From: Streptomyces sp. WMMC940
Lineage (GTDB): Bacteria > Actinomycetota > Actinomycetes > Streptomycetales > Streptomycetaceae
Reading direction: 5' to 3'
NCBI RefSeq assembly: GCF_027460265.1
Contig: NZ_JAPZBC010000001.1
Location: 4,471,501 to 4,535,500, forward strand
Length of the DNA: 64,000 nucleotides
The number at the start of each line of letters is the position of its first letter. Positions within the stretch are counted from its first letter, which is position 1. This document shows positions 36,125 to 45,439 of the stretch, in pieces. A program made the translations under genes and the position numbers. The notes beneath the pieces are model-generated. The model was not told the DNA's origin. It saw nothing but the letters and a program-made list of their open reading frames with translations, and searched no databases.

Positions 36125-38182
36125 GTGCCGGAGAACGCAGCAGAGGTGACGGCTGCCGGAATCGCCCGGCTGGCGGGCGTCGGGCGAGCCGCGGTCAGCA
36201 ACTGGCGGCGCCGGCACGCCGACTTCCCCAAGCCCATCGGCGGCACCGAGACCAGCCCCTCCTTCGCACTGCAGGAGGTCGAGCAGTGGCTGCGGGTCCA
36301 GGGGAAGCTCGCGGAGGTGCCGCTGCGGGAAAGGGTCTGGCAGCAGCTCTCCGGCCATCCGGCGGGGGCCGTCAACGCCTTGGGGCACGCCGGCCGCGTG
36401 CTGCTGCTCGTACGTGACCGGCCCACGGCCTGGCTGGAGTTGGCGGTCGTGTCGGACAAGCGGCTGATCGCCAGGCTCCCCGCCGCGCTGGACGGCGTGC
36501 TCAAGGCCCGCTTCGGCGAAAGGCGTGCCGCCGTGCCGACCCCGGGCCCCGCCGAACTGGAGCCTTCCGTGCCCCTCCTGCGGGGCGCTGCCGAGCTCGC
36601 CGCCGAGATCGGTGCCCGCCAGGCCTTCGAGTTCCTGCTCGGCCGGCACCTGGACGCCAACCCCCGCCAGTTCACGCTCACCCCTGCCGGACCGGCCGAG
36701 CTGATGGCCGCCCTCGCCGGGGCGGACACCCCGGGAAGGACGGTTCTCGACCCCGCGTCCGGCACGGGCGAACTCCTGCGTGCCGTAAGGCAGCCCGCCG
36801 CCCTGTACGCCCAGGACGCCGACCCCGAACTGGCGTCGCTCACGGCGCTCCGTCTCGCCCTGCACGGCGACGCCGACATCCGGGCGGCCGCCGGTGACAG
36901 CCTCCGAGCCGACGCGTTCCCCGGAGTCACCGCCGACGCCGTGCTCTGCCACCCGCCGTTCAACGAGCGGAACTGGGGCCACGACGAACTCGCCTACGAC
37001 CCCCGCTGGGAGTACGGCTTCCCGGCCCGCACCGAGTCCGAACTGGCCTGGGTGCAGCACGCGCTCGCCCGGTTGCGCCCGGGCGCCACTGCGGTGCTGC
37101 TGATGCCGCCGGCCGTCGCGTCCCGCAAGTCCGGCCGCCGGGTCCGCGCGGACCTGCTGCGGCGCGGGGCGCTGCGCGCCGTCGTCTCCCTCCCCGCGGG
37201 GGCTGCGCCGCCGTACGGCATTCCGCTCCACCTCTGGGTGCTGCGCCGTCCGGTCGCCGGCGACCGCCCCGGGCAGGAACTGCTCCTGGTCGACACCGCC
37301 GAGCTCGCGGAGCCGGGCGGCGGGCGCGACAAACTCGACTGGCCGGCCGTGCACCGTGCGGTCGTCGGCGCCTGGTTGCCCTTCGATCGCGACGGCAGCG
37401 TGGAGGAGCGGCCCGGCAGGAGCCGCTCCGTGCCGGTCATCGAACTCCTCGACGACGACGTGGACCTGGCCCCGGCCCGCCATCTGCCGCCGCCCGCGAC
37501 CGGAGGGGGCGCGGCCGAACTCATCGACGTGCGCGATCGGCTGGCCGAGACGCTGAGGCTCACCCGCGACCTCACGCCGGAGGCGGCCTCGCCGACGGCG
37601 GAGGGGTCGGCCGTCCGCCCCGGCACCACCGTCGGCGAACTGGTCCGTGCGGGAGCCCTCGAGCTGCGGTCCGGCGGTACGGGCACCGGTCCGGTGCCCG
37701 TCCTCACCGAACAGGACGTCCTCGACGGCACCGCACCCTCGGGGGCGCTCCCCGACGGTCCGGCACCCGGCGAGGAGCCCGTCGAGCCGGTCCTGGTCCG
37801 GGCCGGGGACGTCGTCGTGCCCGTACTCGGGGTCGGCCCGTCGGCCCGCGTCGTCGACGAGGCGACGGCCGGAGCCGCGCTCGGCCGGAACCTGCAGCTG
37901 CTGCGGCCCGATCCGGCTGCGCTGGACCCCTGGTTCCTCGCCGGCTTCCTGCGCGGCACCGCGAACAACCGTCAGGCGAGCAGCTACGCCTCCACCGCCA
38001 CCCGGCTCGACGTGCGCCGTCTCCAGCTGCCCCGCCTGCCGCTCGCCGAACAGCGGCGCTACGGGGACCGCTTCCGGGCGCTCGCCGAGTTCGAGTCCGC
38101 GCTGCGCCTCGCGGGCCGGCTGGGCGGGCAGCTGGTGCAGGGGCTGTACGACGGGCTGGCGGACGGCACGGTCGAGGCCTGA
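36125..38182 (+). CDS. Orphan N-6 DNA methylase fused to HTH and HsdS-like specificity domain
   Basis: 685 residues from GTG 36125 (AGGAG six bases before). An excisionase/MerR-like HTH (TAAGIARLAGVGRAAVSNWRRR, then FPKPIGG and EVEQWL) leads to a type I N-6 adenine methylase core with motif I LDPASGTGELL (about 215) and motif IV CHPPFN in place of NPPF/Y, and then an HsdS-like target-recognition half with FLAGFLRGTANN...STATRLDVRRLQLPRLPLAEQRRYGDR. No HsdR or other restriction gene is adjacent. The His in motif IV may lower or alter methylation; it could be a transcription regulator. Confidence 0.82.
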   Translation: MPENAAEVTAAGIARLAGVGRAAVSNWRRRHADFPKPIGGTETSPSFALQEVEQWLRVQGKLAEVPLRERVWQQLSGHPAGAVNALGHAGRVLLLVRDRPTAWLELAVVSDKRLIARLPAALDGVLKARFGERRAAVPTPGPAELEPSVPLLRGAAELAAEIGARQAFEFLLGRHLDANPRQFTLTPAGPAELMAALAGADTPGRTVLDPASGTGELLRAVRQPAALYAQDADPELASLTALRLALHGDADIRAAAGDSLRADAFPGVTADAVLCHPPFNERNWGHDELAYDPRWEYGFPARTESELAWVQHALARLRPGATAVLLMPPAVASRKSGRRVRADLLRRGALRAVVSLPAGAAPPYGIPLHLWVLRRPVAGDRPGQELLLVDTAELAEPGGGRDKLDWPAVHRAVVGAWLPFDRDGSVEERPGRSRSVPVIELLDDDVDLAPARHLPPPATGGGAAELIDVRDRLAETLRLTRDLTPEAASPTAEGSAVRPGTTVGELVRAGALELRSGGTGTGPVPVLTEQDVLDGTAPSGALPDGPAPGEEPVEPVLVRAGDVVVPVLGVGPSARVVDEATAGAALGRNLQLLRPDPAALDPWFLAGFLRGTANNRQASSYASTATRLDVRRLQLPRLPLAEQRRYGDRFRALAEFESALRLAGRLGGQLVQGLYDGLADGTVEA

Positions 38183-38639
38183 GCCGGGAGCGGCGGTGAC
38201 GCCCGTCCCGGGTGGTCCCCGGCGCCGGTGTTGGCGTGGTGGTGTGGCACGTCCTGGGTGGTCCCCGGCACCGGTGTGGGCGTGGTGGTGACGCACGACC
38301 CGCGTGGTACGGCGACGTGCGACCCGCGCGGTCGGCGTCGCGGCGTCGCGGCGTCCCGCGGCGGTGCGGCACGGCGTCCCGCGGCGGTGCGGTGACGACG
38401 GCGGTGCGGCACGGCGTCCCGCGGCCGGCCGGCCGCCCCGAGCCCGGGGGCCGGCGACCGGCCGTCCTGGCACGGGCGGGGCCGGCGGCCGGATCCGGGA
38501 CCGGTCGCGGCGTGATCGGTTCAACAACGGTTCGGTACAACCCACGGCCGGATGTCGCTGTCGATGTATACGCTCGGACCTCGTCCGACGAGCAGTCCGT
38601 GAACTCACGCCAGTGAACGCACCAGTCCCAGGAGCAGCC
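38183..38639. other. Non-coding region with two families of direct repeats
   Basis: A 39-bp unit at 38206 recurs at 38252 (period 46, two or three mismatches; core GGGTGGTCCCCGGC), and GCGGTGCGGCACGGCGTCCC recurs at 38371 and 38401. No gene is supported before the ATG at 38640. Confidence 0.6.
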
Positions 38640-39290
38640 ATGCAGGGCCACGGCCACGGCTACCCGCCTCCACCCGCCGGCCGTCCCTCCGACGGCACGC
38701 TGATCACCCTGCGCGTGGTCTTCATCGCGGCGGCCGTGCTGAGCTGCAGCCTGCTCGCCTGGGTGCCGATGCTGCGGCTCGCGATCGTCACCCGCAAGCC
38801 GGTCGACTGGGTCCTCTTCTGCGCCACCGTCGCGGCCAACGTGGGAATGATGGTCTTCGCCGGTGTCTCCACCCCGGAGAACGGGGAGATGACCGACGCC
38901 GTGGGCTTCACCATCCTCGGCTGGGTCACCCTCGTGATGGTCGGGTCCATCACGTACTACGTGCTGGCGGAGACCCGGCACTACGAGCGGCTCAAGTCCG
39001 GCGCGGGCCCGGCCGCGGGGTACGGACTGCCGCCGCACCCGCCGGCGTACGGCTATCCGCAGGGCACCGGGGCGGCGGCGCCGAACCCGTACGCCCGGCC
39101 CGTGCAGCACCCTCCCGTGCCGCGGCAGTCGCCCTCGCCGGCGCCTTCGCAGTCCGGGCCGCAGCCGCCGGCCTCCGGCCCGGCCGCGGGCCACGAGCCG
39201 AACCGCCGTATCGACCAGGTCCGCGCCGAACTCGACGAACTCAGCGACCTCCTTCGCCGGGAGCCCCGTTCCGACGGCGGTGACCGGTGA
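38640..39290 (+). CDS. Two- to three-helix membrane protein coupled to a Ser/Thr kinase
   Basis: 216 residues from the ATG at 38640 (AGGAG five bases before). Hydrophobic spans lie at about 22-43, 58-76 and 88-108; a Pro/Tyr/Gly-rich cytoplasmic tail follows, ending with a short helical motif NRRIDQVRAELDELSDLLRREP. The stop overlaps the kinase GTG (GTGA), so they are translated together. I do not recognise the family; a scaffold or substrate for the kinase is possible. Confidence 0.7.
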   Translation: MQGHGHGYPPPPAGRPSDGTLITLRVVFIAAAVLSCSLLAWVPMLRLAIVTRKPVDWVLFCATVAANVGMMVFAGVSTPENGEMTDAVGFTILGWVTLVMVGSITYYVLAETRHYERLKSGAGPAAGYGLPPHPPAYGYPQGTGAAAPNPYARPVQHPPVPRQSPSPAPSQSGPQPPASGPAAGHEPNRRIDQVRAELDELSDLLRREPRSDGGDR

Positions 39291-40825
39291 ACGGTCGCGT
39301 CATCGCCGGACGCTACGAACTCTCCACCGTCATAGGCCAGGGCGGCATGGGCCAGGTCTGGACGGGCTACGACCAGCGGCTCGACCGGCGTGTGGCCGTG
39401 AAACTGCTCCGCCCCGACCACATGGCGCCCGCGACGGCCGCCGACGAGATGCGGCGCCGCTTCGTCCGCGAGTGCCGCGTCACGGCCCAGGTGACCCACC
39501 CGGGTCTGGTCACCGTGCACGACGCCGGCAGCGACGGCGACGACCTGTACCTCGTCATGCAGTACGTGGAGGGGGCGGACCTCGCCGACCACCTCGCCGA
39601 GCACGACCCGTACCCCTGGGAGTGGGCCGTCTCCGTCGCCGCCCAACTGTGCTCCGTCCTCGGTGCCGTGCACGCCGTCCCGATCGTCCACCGTGACCTC
39701 AAACCGCGGAACGTGATGGTGAAGCCGGACGGTACGGTCACCGTCCTCGACCTCGGTGTGGCGTCCGTCATCGACACGGACACCACCCGCCTCACCCACA
39801 CCGGATCGCCGATCGGCAGCCCGGCGTACATGGCGCCCGAGCAGGCCATGGGCGGTGCCGTCGGCCCGTACACGGACCTGTACGCCCTCGGCGTGCTGCT
39901 CCACGAACTGCTCAGCGGCAATGTGCCGTTCGCGGGTTCCACCGCGCTGGGCGTGCTCCACCGCCATCTCTACGAGCCCCCGCTGCCGGTGCGGCAGCTG
40001 CGGCCCGAGGTCCCCGAGCAGCTGGAGGCGCTGGTCCTGCGGCTGCTCGCCAAGGACCCTCAGCACCGGCCCTCCGGTGCCCAGGAGGTGTACGAGGCCC
40101 TGACGCCGCTGCTGCCCACGGGGCCCGGCGCGCCCGCCGGGCCGCTCGATCCGACCCGCCCCTTCCTGCGCCCGCACGCGCCGTGGCCGGACCGGGCGAC
40201 GGCGACGTCGCCACCCGATCCGCGGGTGGTCGCCGCGGCGGCTCCGGTGGCCGACCGCCCCGACGTCGCCGCCGCCGTCGACGAGGTCAAGCGCCTCCTC
40301 GGCGAGGGCAGCATCACGCGGGCCGTGGACATCCTCGGCGGCATCCTCCCGGCGGCCGCCGCGGAGCACGGCGAGCGGTCCCCGGTCGTCCGCATCCTGC
40401 GCAAGCAGTACGCGACGACGCTGATGGACGACGGCCAGTACCGCCGGGCCCTGCCCGAGCTGCGGCGACTCGCGGACGACCGGGCCGCGGAGGCGGGGCC
40501 GGGCGACCCGCAGACGCTCCAGTTCCGCTACGACGCGGCGCAGTGCCTGGAACAGCTGGGGGAGACGGCCGCGGCGCTCGCCGAGTACCGGGCGGTGCTT
40601 CCCCACTACGAGAGCCGGCACAGGACCGGGGGAGACCCCTCGCGGGCCTTCGACATCCGGCACCGGATGGGGCATCTGCTCCTGGCGATGGGCGACCACA
40701 CCGCGGGGCATCAGCAGCTGCAGAACCTGCTGTTCGACACGGAACGCGTGTACGGCCCCGGCCACCCGCTCGCCGTGGAGCTGCGCCGGTCGCTGGACCG
40801 CCAGCGCCAGTTCCGCACCGGTTGA
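39287..40825 (+). CDS. Serine/threonine protein kinase with TPR-like C-terminal domain
   Basis: 512 residues. Hanks-type kinase: glycine loop GQGGMGQVW, VAVKLL with the catalytic Lys, HRDLKPRN (about 134-141), and VLDLGVA, i.e. DLG where DFG is usual, then SPAYMAPEQ. After a Pro-rich linker (about 280-325), 180 residues of helical TPR-type repeats. No transmembrane or PASTA sequence, so it is cytosolic, perhaps anchored by the overlapping upstream membrane protein. The catalytic residues are otherwise intact. Confidence 0.88.
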   Translation: MNGRVIAGRYELSTVIGQGGMGQVWTGYDQRLDRRVAVKLLRPDHMAPATAADEMRRRFVRECRVTAQVTHPGLVTVHDAGSDGDDLYLVMQYVEGADLADHLAEHDPYPWEWAVSVAAQLCSVLGAVHAVPIVHRDLKPRNVMVKPDGTVTVLDLGVASVIDTDTTRLTHTGSPIGSPAYMAPEQAMGGAVGPYTDLYALGVLLHELLSGNVPFAGSTALGVLHRHLYEPPLPVRQLRPEVPEQLEALVLRLLAKDPQHRPSGAQEVYEALTPLLPTGPGAPAGPLDPTRPFLRPHAPWPDRATATSPPDPRVVAAAAPVADRPDVAAAVDEVKRLLGEGSITRAVDILGGILPAAAAEHGERSPVVRILRKQYATTLMDDGQYRRALPELRRLADDRAAEAGPGDPQTLQFRYDAAQCLEQLGETAAALAEYRAVLPHYESRHRTGGDPSRAFDIRHRMGHLLLAMGDHTAGHQQLQNLLFDTERVYGPGHPLAVELRRSLDRQRQFRTG

Positions 40826-40898
40826 GGGGCCGCTTCCGATCCGGCGGGGTTGCCGGAGCGAGGCCGCCGGGGGAGCGGGCGGCCGCGATCCGGCGGGG

Positions 40899-41795
40899 TC
40901 ACCCGGCCCGGAGGAAGGCCGTTCCCGCGACCACACCCAGCAGCCTCAGGCGGGAGCCGTCGGCGAGCCGCTCGGCGAGGGCCCCGGCGACTCCGGGGCG
41001 GGTGTCGTCGCCGTGTCCGTCGAGGACGACGACCGCGCCCTCGGCGGCGAGTTCCTCCGTGAGGTCCAGATCCGCGAGCACGCCCTCCACGGACGGGTCA
41101 CCGGCCAGGACGACCACGCCGTAGCGCCGGTCGGACACCTCGGCGCGCACTCCGGAGTCGGCGGACGCCCCCCGCAGGAGCCGGGCCTGGGCTCCCGAAC
41201 GGCTCCCGCACAGCGCCAGGTTGGCCCGGACTACGTCCTCCCTGACCGGGGCGGGCGCGGTAGCGGTCGGCACGAGGGCGCCGGCAAGCGGGTCGACGAC
41301 CGTCAGCCGCGGTTCGACGCCCGCGCGGTGCAGCATGCGCAGCAGGGCGGCCGCGAACAGTCCGTGCTGGGTGCCGATCTCCAGGACCTCCTCGTTCGGC
41401 GGGGCCAGCAGTGGCACGGTCGCCAGCTTCCCGCAGATGTCCGAGGTCGAGCCCGCCAGCCGACCGACGCCCAGCGCCTCCAGTGCCACCACCGTGCGGT
41501 ACGCCACCGTCAGATCGCGGCGCGCGTGCTCACCGGAGGCGCCCGTCACCGTGGTCACCTCCCGCACCAGTGTGTCCAGTTGGGTCGCGGTGGGCATCCG
41601 GTGGCCGTCCCGTCCGGAGTGGTCGAGCAGCAGCCCGAGCCCGTAGCTCTGCCGCCGCAGGTCGGCCACTTCGTGGTGCAGGGCGTCGAGATCGGCCTGG
41701 AGTGAGGTGGTGGCACGCTCGAGGCGCTGCTCCACCAGTGAGAACGCCGGACGCAGCATCCGCTTCGCCAGCCGGTTGCTCAGGAGGGAAGGCAT
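40899..41795 (-). CDS. Class I SAM-dependent methyltransferase-like protein
   Basis: 298 residues. N-terminal coiled coil (about 15-60), then EVLEIGTQHGLFAAALL (motif I, glycine-poor), LTVVDPLAGAL (motif II) and YGVVVLAGDPSVEGVLADL. It matches the Methyltransf_24 style of small-molecule or sugar methylases, but motif I EIGTQHG is only partly conserved. A -10-like TAACCT (41803-41808) ends seven bases before the ATG and there is no ribosome site, hinting at a leaderless mRNA. Substrate unknown. Confidence 0.65.
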   Translation of the reverse strand: MPSLLSNRLAKRMLRPAFSLVEQRLERATTSLQADLDALHHEVADLRRQSYGLGLLLDHSGRDGHRMPTATQLDTLVREVTTVTGASGEHARRDLTVAYRTVVALEALGVGRLAGSTSDICGKLATVPLLAPPNEEVLEIGTQHGLFAAALLRMLHRAGVEPRLTVVDPLAGALVPTATAPAPVREDVVRANLALCGSRSGAQARLLRGASADSGVRAEVSDRRYGVVVLAGDPSVEGVLADLDLTEELAAEGAVVVLDGHGDDTRPGVAGALAERLADGSRLRLLGVVAGTAFLRAG

Positions 41796-41802
41796 GGCCG
41801 GG

Positions 41803-41808
41803 AGGTTA
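41803..41808 (-). promoter_or_regulatory. -10 hexamer TAACCT of a possible leaderless mRNA
   Basis: Minus strand, seven bases before the ATG of the methyltransferase-like gene, which lacks a Shine-Dalgarno sequence. Confidence 0.35.
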
Positions 41809-41957
41809 CGCCGCGATTTCCGCTCAAGGGGCCACCAACGGGGGCCATTCGGGTGAAGTCTTGGTGTCCTTCCGTTGACGCCCCCGTACAGCGGGTAGCG
41901 GTCCGGTCGGCCTTCGCGCTTCCCGCGACGAGGGTCCGCCGCCGCCGGGGGCGCCGT

Positions 41958-42605
41958 TCATCCCCCGTAGACGACGGTGACCTTGCTGAACCCGAGCGAG
42001 CGCAGGAGCCCTTCCAGCATCCGCGTCGTGTTCCGCTCCGCCTGCGCCGTCAGCCGGCTCTCCCTCGCGGCGGTGGCGATGTGCCGTACCGCGAGCTGCT
42101 GGACGGCCTGTTCGCTGTTGGGGTTGCCGGAGAAGAGATCGCCGAGCCGGTCGAGCAGACCGCGCTGCTTCGAGACGGCGTAGGAGCGGTCCGGGTCGAG
42201 CGCGGGCCGGTCGAGGACGGCGTGCGGGAGCCGGATCGTCGCGGCCGTGCGCTGCTCGTCCACGGTGACGTCCCTCTCCCCGAGAGCCCCCATGTCGACG
42301 TACGCGTCCACGGTGCCCGCTCCGACGTACAGCACCCTGGTGCCGCGCAGGGCGTCCGGCAGGTACCTGGTGTCCTTCTCCAGGTCCACCACGACCTGGA
42401 AGTTGCCCGTGGCGGCCTGGTAGCGGCTCATGTCCTGGACGGACTCCAGCACCGCCGGCCCCGAGCGGTCGTGCGTCTCCTCATCGAACAGACCGCCGAG
42501 CCCAGGCAGCGCCCGCAGCTGGGTGCCCACCACCAGCAGCGCGGTCACCAGCAGGACGCCGACCGACACCTTCACCCACCACGACACAGCCCTGAGCGCA
42601 CCCAT
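41958..42605 (-). CDS. DUF4230 membrane-anchored protein
   Basis: 215 residues from the ATG at 42605. One N-terminal helix (VKVSVGVLLVTALLVVGTQL) and an extracytoplasmic domain with the DUF4230 pattern: LESVQDMSRYQAATGNFQVVVDLEKDTRYLP, TVDAYVDMGALG and ATIRLPHAVLDRPALDPDRSY, ending NTTRMLEGLLRSLGFSKVTV. The role of the family is not known. Confidence 0.8.
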   Translation of the reverse strand: MGALRAVSWWVKVSVGVLLVTALLVVGTQLRALPGLGGLFDEETHDRSGPAVLESVQDMSRYQAATGNFQVVVDLEKDTRYLPDALRGTRVLYVGAGTVDAYVDMGALGERDVTVDEQRTAATIRLPHAVLDRPALDPDRSYAVSKQRGLLDRLGDLFSGNPNSEQAVQQLAVRHIATAARESRLTAQAERNTTRMLEGLLRSLGFSKVTVVYGG

Positions 42606-42841
42606 AGCCCTGCCCTCCCTCGTCCGACGGATGCCCCGTTCCCCGCCGATCAGGCCTGCCCGTACGGAACGGGTGCGCGGCGCCGCACCCCGACCGCCTT
42701 CCGAATCGTTGACCGAATCAGTGGCGGCGAAGTAGTGGCCTGCGCCACGCCGACTGCCTACCATCGATCACCGCAAGGTCTTTGTGCACCGCGTCACAAA
42801 CGCTCCGCGTCACGATCACCACCGCACGCCAGGAGGCCCCT

Positions 42842-43495
42842 TTGCACCGCCGCCGTCGCACCGCGCTCGCCCTCTCCGCCGCGCTCGTCTCGGCGGCGCC
42901 CCTGCTCGCCGCCTGCGGGACCGAGGCGCACCCGGGCGCCGCTGCCGTCGTCGGGGGCGACCGGATCGAGGTGTCCGCGCTCCAGGCGGAGGTCAGGGAC
43001 GTGCGGGCCGCCCAGGAAGCGTCGCCCGAGGCCGCCCAGCTGATCAAGAACACCGGACAGCTGAACCGCGCCAAGCTGCACGGGATGATCTTCGACCGGA
43101 TCCTGGAGCACGCCGCCGCGAAGAACGGCGTCACCGCCTCGCGCAAGGAGGTCCAGGACACCCGCGCCTCCTTGGCCCAGCAGTCCGGCGGCGAGGAGCA
43201 ACTGGCCGCCATGCTGCTCCAGCAGCGCGGAGTGGCTCCGGACCGGATCGACCGGGCCGTCCGCGAGGAGGTCCTGCTGACCGGGCTGGCCCGGGCGCTC
43301 GGTGCCGACCTCGGCACTCCGGAGGGCCAGCAGAAGGTCGGCGCGGCGCTGACGGCCGCGTCCAAGGAGCTCGACATCGACGTGAACCCCCGGTACGGCG
43401 CGTGGGACGACACGAAGATCCAGCTCGGTGACTACAAGGCACCGTGGATCACCCAGGTCACCAAGCAGCCGGAGGCGATCCAGGCCGGGGCGTAG
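42842..43495 (+). CDS. SurA N-terminal-domain-like lipoprotein (chaperone-like)
   Basis: 217 residues from the TTG at 42842, chosen because AGGAGG ends five bases upstream and because it puts a basic lipoprotein signal right at the start (HRRRRTALALSAALVSAAPLLAAC, lipobox LAAC). The mature part resembles the SurA/PrsA N-terminal helix bundle: AAVVGGDRIEVSALQAEV and a long helical stretch with RILEHAAAKNGVTAS, but no PPIase (parvulin) domain. Probably an extracytoplasmic chaperone. It precedes mazG, as usual in Streptomyces. Confidence 0.78.
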   Translation: MHRRRRTALALSAALVSAAPLLAACGTEAHPGAAAVVGGDRIEVSALQAEVRDVRAAQEASPEAAQLIKNTGQLNRAKLHGMIFDRILEHAAAKNGVTASRKEVQDTRASLAQQSGGEEQLAAMLLQQRGVAPDRIDRAVREEVLLTGLARALGADLGTPEGQQKVGAALTAASKELDIDVNPRYGAWDDTKIQLGDYKAPWITQVTKQPEAIQAGA

Positions 43496-43659
43496 CGACG
43501 GCCGCCCGGGCCGCGGTCGGCCGGTGGGACCCGGCGGCGGTGGCCGCTTGCACGGGGCCCGGTGGGATCCGGCGGCGATGGCTCGCACGGAAAGGGGCCC
43601 GGTGGCGGTGGCTGCCGTGCGGCCGTGAGACCCGGCCCCGGCGCCCGTCCGTCCCGACG

Positions 43660-43665
43660 TAAGGT
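43660..43665 (+). promoter_or_regulatory. -10 hexamer TAAGGT of a leaderless mazG mRNA
   Basis: TANNNT ends six bases before the GTG at 43672; the only purine-rich run (GAGGG) touches the start and cannot act as ribosome site. Confidence 0.45.
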
Positions 43666-43671
43666 CGAGGG

Positions 43672-44670
43672 GTGAACGCTGAAGCGCCCGTCGAGCCCGG
43701 CCGAATCGTCCTGCTCACCGCCAGCCATCGTGTCGCGCCCGGACTGCTGTCGTGGCCGGCGTGGCAGACCCTGCGTGCCGCCGACCGCGTGCTGTGCGCC
43801 GACGCGGAGCACCCGCAGCTCCCGTACCTGAGGGAGGCCGGTGTCGGCGTGGAGGTGGCCGCGCCCACCGCTCAGGAACTCGTGGACGGTTGTGCGGGAG
43901 GCCGGACCGCCGTGGTCCTCGCGACCGGTGAGGGCGACCAGGCCCTCACCGACGGCCTGGCCCGCATGGCGGGCTCCGGCCGGGTGCGGATGCCCGACCT
44001 GGAACTGCTGCCCGGCTCCTACGACCTCCCGGGCGCGCGGCTCCTCGACCTCGTCCAGGTCATGGACCGGATCCGCCGCGAGTGCCCGTGGTCCTCGCAG
44101 CAGACCCACAAGGGCCTCGCCAAGTACGGCATCGAGGAGGCGTACGAGCTGGTCGAGGCCATCGAGGACGGCGACCGCGACGAACTGCGCGAGGAGCTCG
44201 GCGACGTCCTCCTCCAGGTCGTCTTCCACGCGCGCATCGCGCAGGAGGCGAGCGGGGAGGAGGGGGACGAGCCGTTCTCGATCGACGACGTCGCCGGGAC
44301 CATCGTCGACAAGCTCGTCCACCGCCACCCGCACGTATTCGGGGACGCACGTGCCGAGACCCCGGAGGACGTCAAGGAGCACTGGCTGCGCACCAAGGCG
44401 ATCGAGAAGCGGCGGGAGTCGGTGACCGACGGCGTCCCGCTCGGCCAGCCGGGACTCGCGCTCGCCGCGAAACTGGCGGGCCGGGTGCGCACGGCCGGGC
44501 TGGAGGTGGAGCTGCCCACGGAGCACGGCGACCGCGCCGTCGGCTACGAACTGCTGGCGATGGCCGTGCGCGCGGAGGCCGAGGGCCACGACCCGGAAGC
44601 CGCCCTCCGCGCCGCCGCCCGCGCCTACCGCGACGCGATCCGTGCGGCGGAGTCCGCGGCCCGGGGCTGA
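43672..44670 (+). CDS. mazG: MazG-type nucleoside triphosphate pyrophosphohydrolase
   Basis: 332 residues. The N-terminal ~110 residues form a degenerate alpha/beta domain (actinobacterial MazG has this extra part, resembling a tetrapyrrole-methylase N-domain), followed by an all-alpha NTP-PPase: RECPWSSQQTHKGLAKYGIEEAYELVEAIE with the EExxE metal motif, ELREELGDVLLQVVFHARIAQE, and DKLVHRHPHVFGD. It hydrolyses dNTPs/NTPs including damaged ones. Only one of the two MazG repeats is fully formed. Confidence 0.88.
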   Translation: MNAEAPVEPGRIVLLTASHRVAPGLLSWPAWQTLRAADRVLCADAEHPQLPYLREAGVGVEVAAPTAQELVDGCAGGRTAVVLATGEGDQALTDGLARMAGSGRVRMPDLELLPGSYDLPGARLLDLVQVMDRIRRECPWSSQQTHKGLAKYGIEEAYELVEAIEDGDRDELREELGDVLLQVVFHARIAQEASGEEGDEPFSIDDVAGTIVDKLVHRHPHVFGDARAETPEDVKEHWLRTKAIEKRRESVTDGVPLGQPGLALAAKLAGRVRTAGLEVELPTEHGDRAVGYELLAMAVRAEAEGHDPEAALRAAARAYRDAIRAAESAARG

Positions 44671-44701
44671 AAGGGGAGGGGCGGCCGCTCCGGCGGGTGC
44701 G

Positions 44702-45331
44702 TCAGTCCCGCTTCCCGCGCCGCCGGTCCACGGCGGTGAGGTCGACCTCGACGGGGTACGGGACCTCGACCTTCAGCCGGTTGTGGTGGATGCCGGTGAC
44801 GGCGTAGGCGTTCGTGGCGGGGTCGAGCTCGTAGACGTAGACGACCGGCAGGTCGTCGCTCTTCTCGACCCGCCAGAAGTGCCGGATGCCGGCCGCCGCG
44901 TACTTGCGCGGTTTGAGCTCGCGGTCGCGCTGCACGGACTCGTCCGAGACGATCTCGACGGCGAGCAGGATGTCGTCCGGGGCGTACCAGGTCTGCTGCG
45001 GTCCCGTGCGGGCGCTCCACGGAACCACCATGAGATCGGGCTCCGGCCGGTCGCGTACGCCCAGTTTGGTGGTCATCTCGCGGACGACATAGAGGTCGTC
45101 CGGTGCCTGCTGCACCAGTGCGTTCTCCAGCAGCCGCAGTGCGGCCATGTGGAAATCGGTCTGCGGAGTCACGAAGAACAGTCCCCCGTCGATCAGCTCG
45201 GTGTGCGGCGGGAGACCCTTGATCCGGTCGAGGTCGTCCGCCGTCCACCCACCGGGGGGCGGGACCGGGAACACGTACTGTTCCTCCCGGCCGTCCTGGT
45301 CTTCCCTCCGGTCTTCGGCTGCGGCACTCAT
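44702..45331 (-). CDS. Uma2-family (PD-(D/E)XK-like) putative endonuclease
   Basis: 209 residues from the ATG at 45331 (GGGAG about five bases before). Uma2 features: HTELIDGGLFFVTPQTDFHMAALRLL, then RDRPEPDLMVVPW with the acidic residues, ILLAVEIVSDESVQRDRELKPRKYAAAGIRHFWRVE containing E-I-x-S...K. These proteins are numerous in Streptomyces and cyanobacteria; nuclease activity is predicted from fold only. Confidence 0.85.
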   Translation of the reverse strand: MSAAAEDRREDQDGREEQYVFPVPPPGGWTADDLDRIKGLPPHTELIDGGLFFVTPQTDFHMAALRLLENALVQQAPDDLYVVREMTTKLGVRDRPEPDLMVVPWSARTGPQQTWYAPDDILLAVEIVSDESVQRDRELKPRKYAAAGIRHFWRVEKSDDLPVVYVYELDPATNAYAVTGIHHNRLKVEVPYPVEVDLTAVDRRRGKRD

Positions 45332-45427
45332 CAGCGCTCCCATGCGACGGAGTCTGGCGTGTACGGCAAGCCTACCCACGGGGAACGCGGAGAGGTCCGC
45401 CGAACGGGTGACCGGCCCGGCGCGGGT

Positions 45428-45433
45428 TAACGT
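45428..45433 (+). promoter_or_regulatory. -10 hexamer TAACGT of a leaderless P450 mRNA
   Basis: Ends six bases before the ATG at 45440; no ribosome site precedes that ATG. Confidence 0.45.
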
Positions 45434-45439
45434 CGTCCC

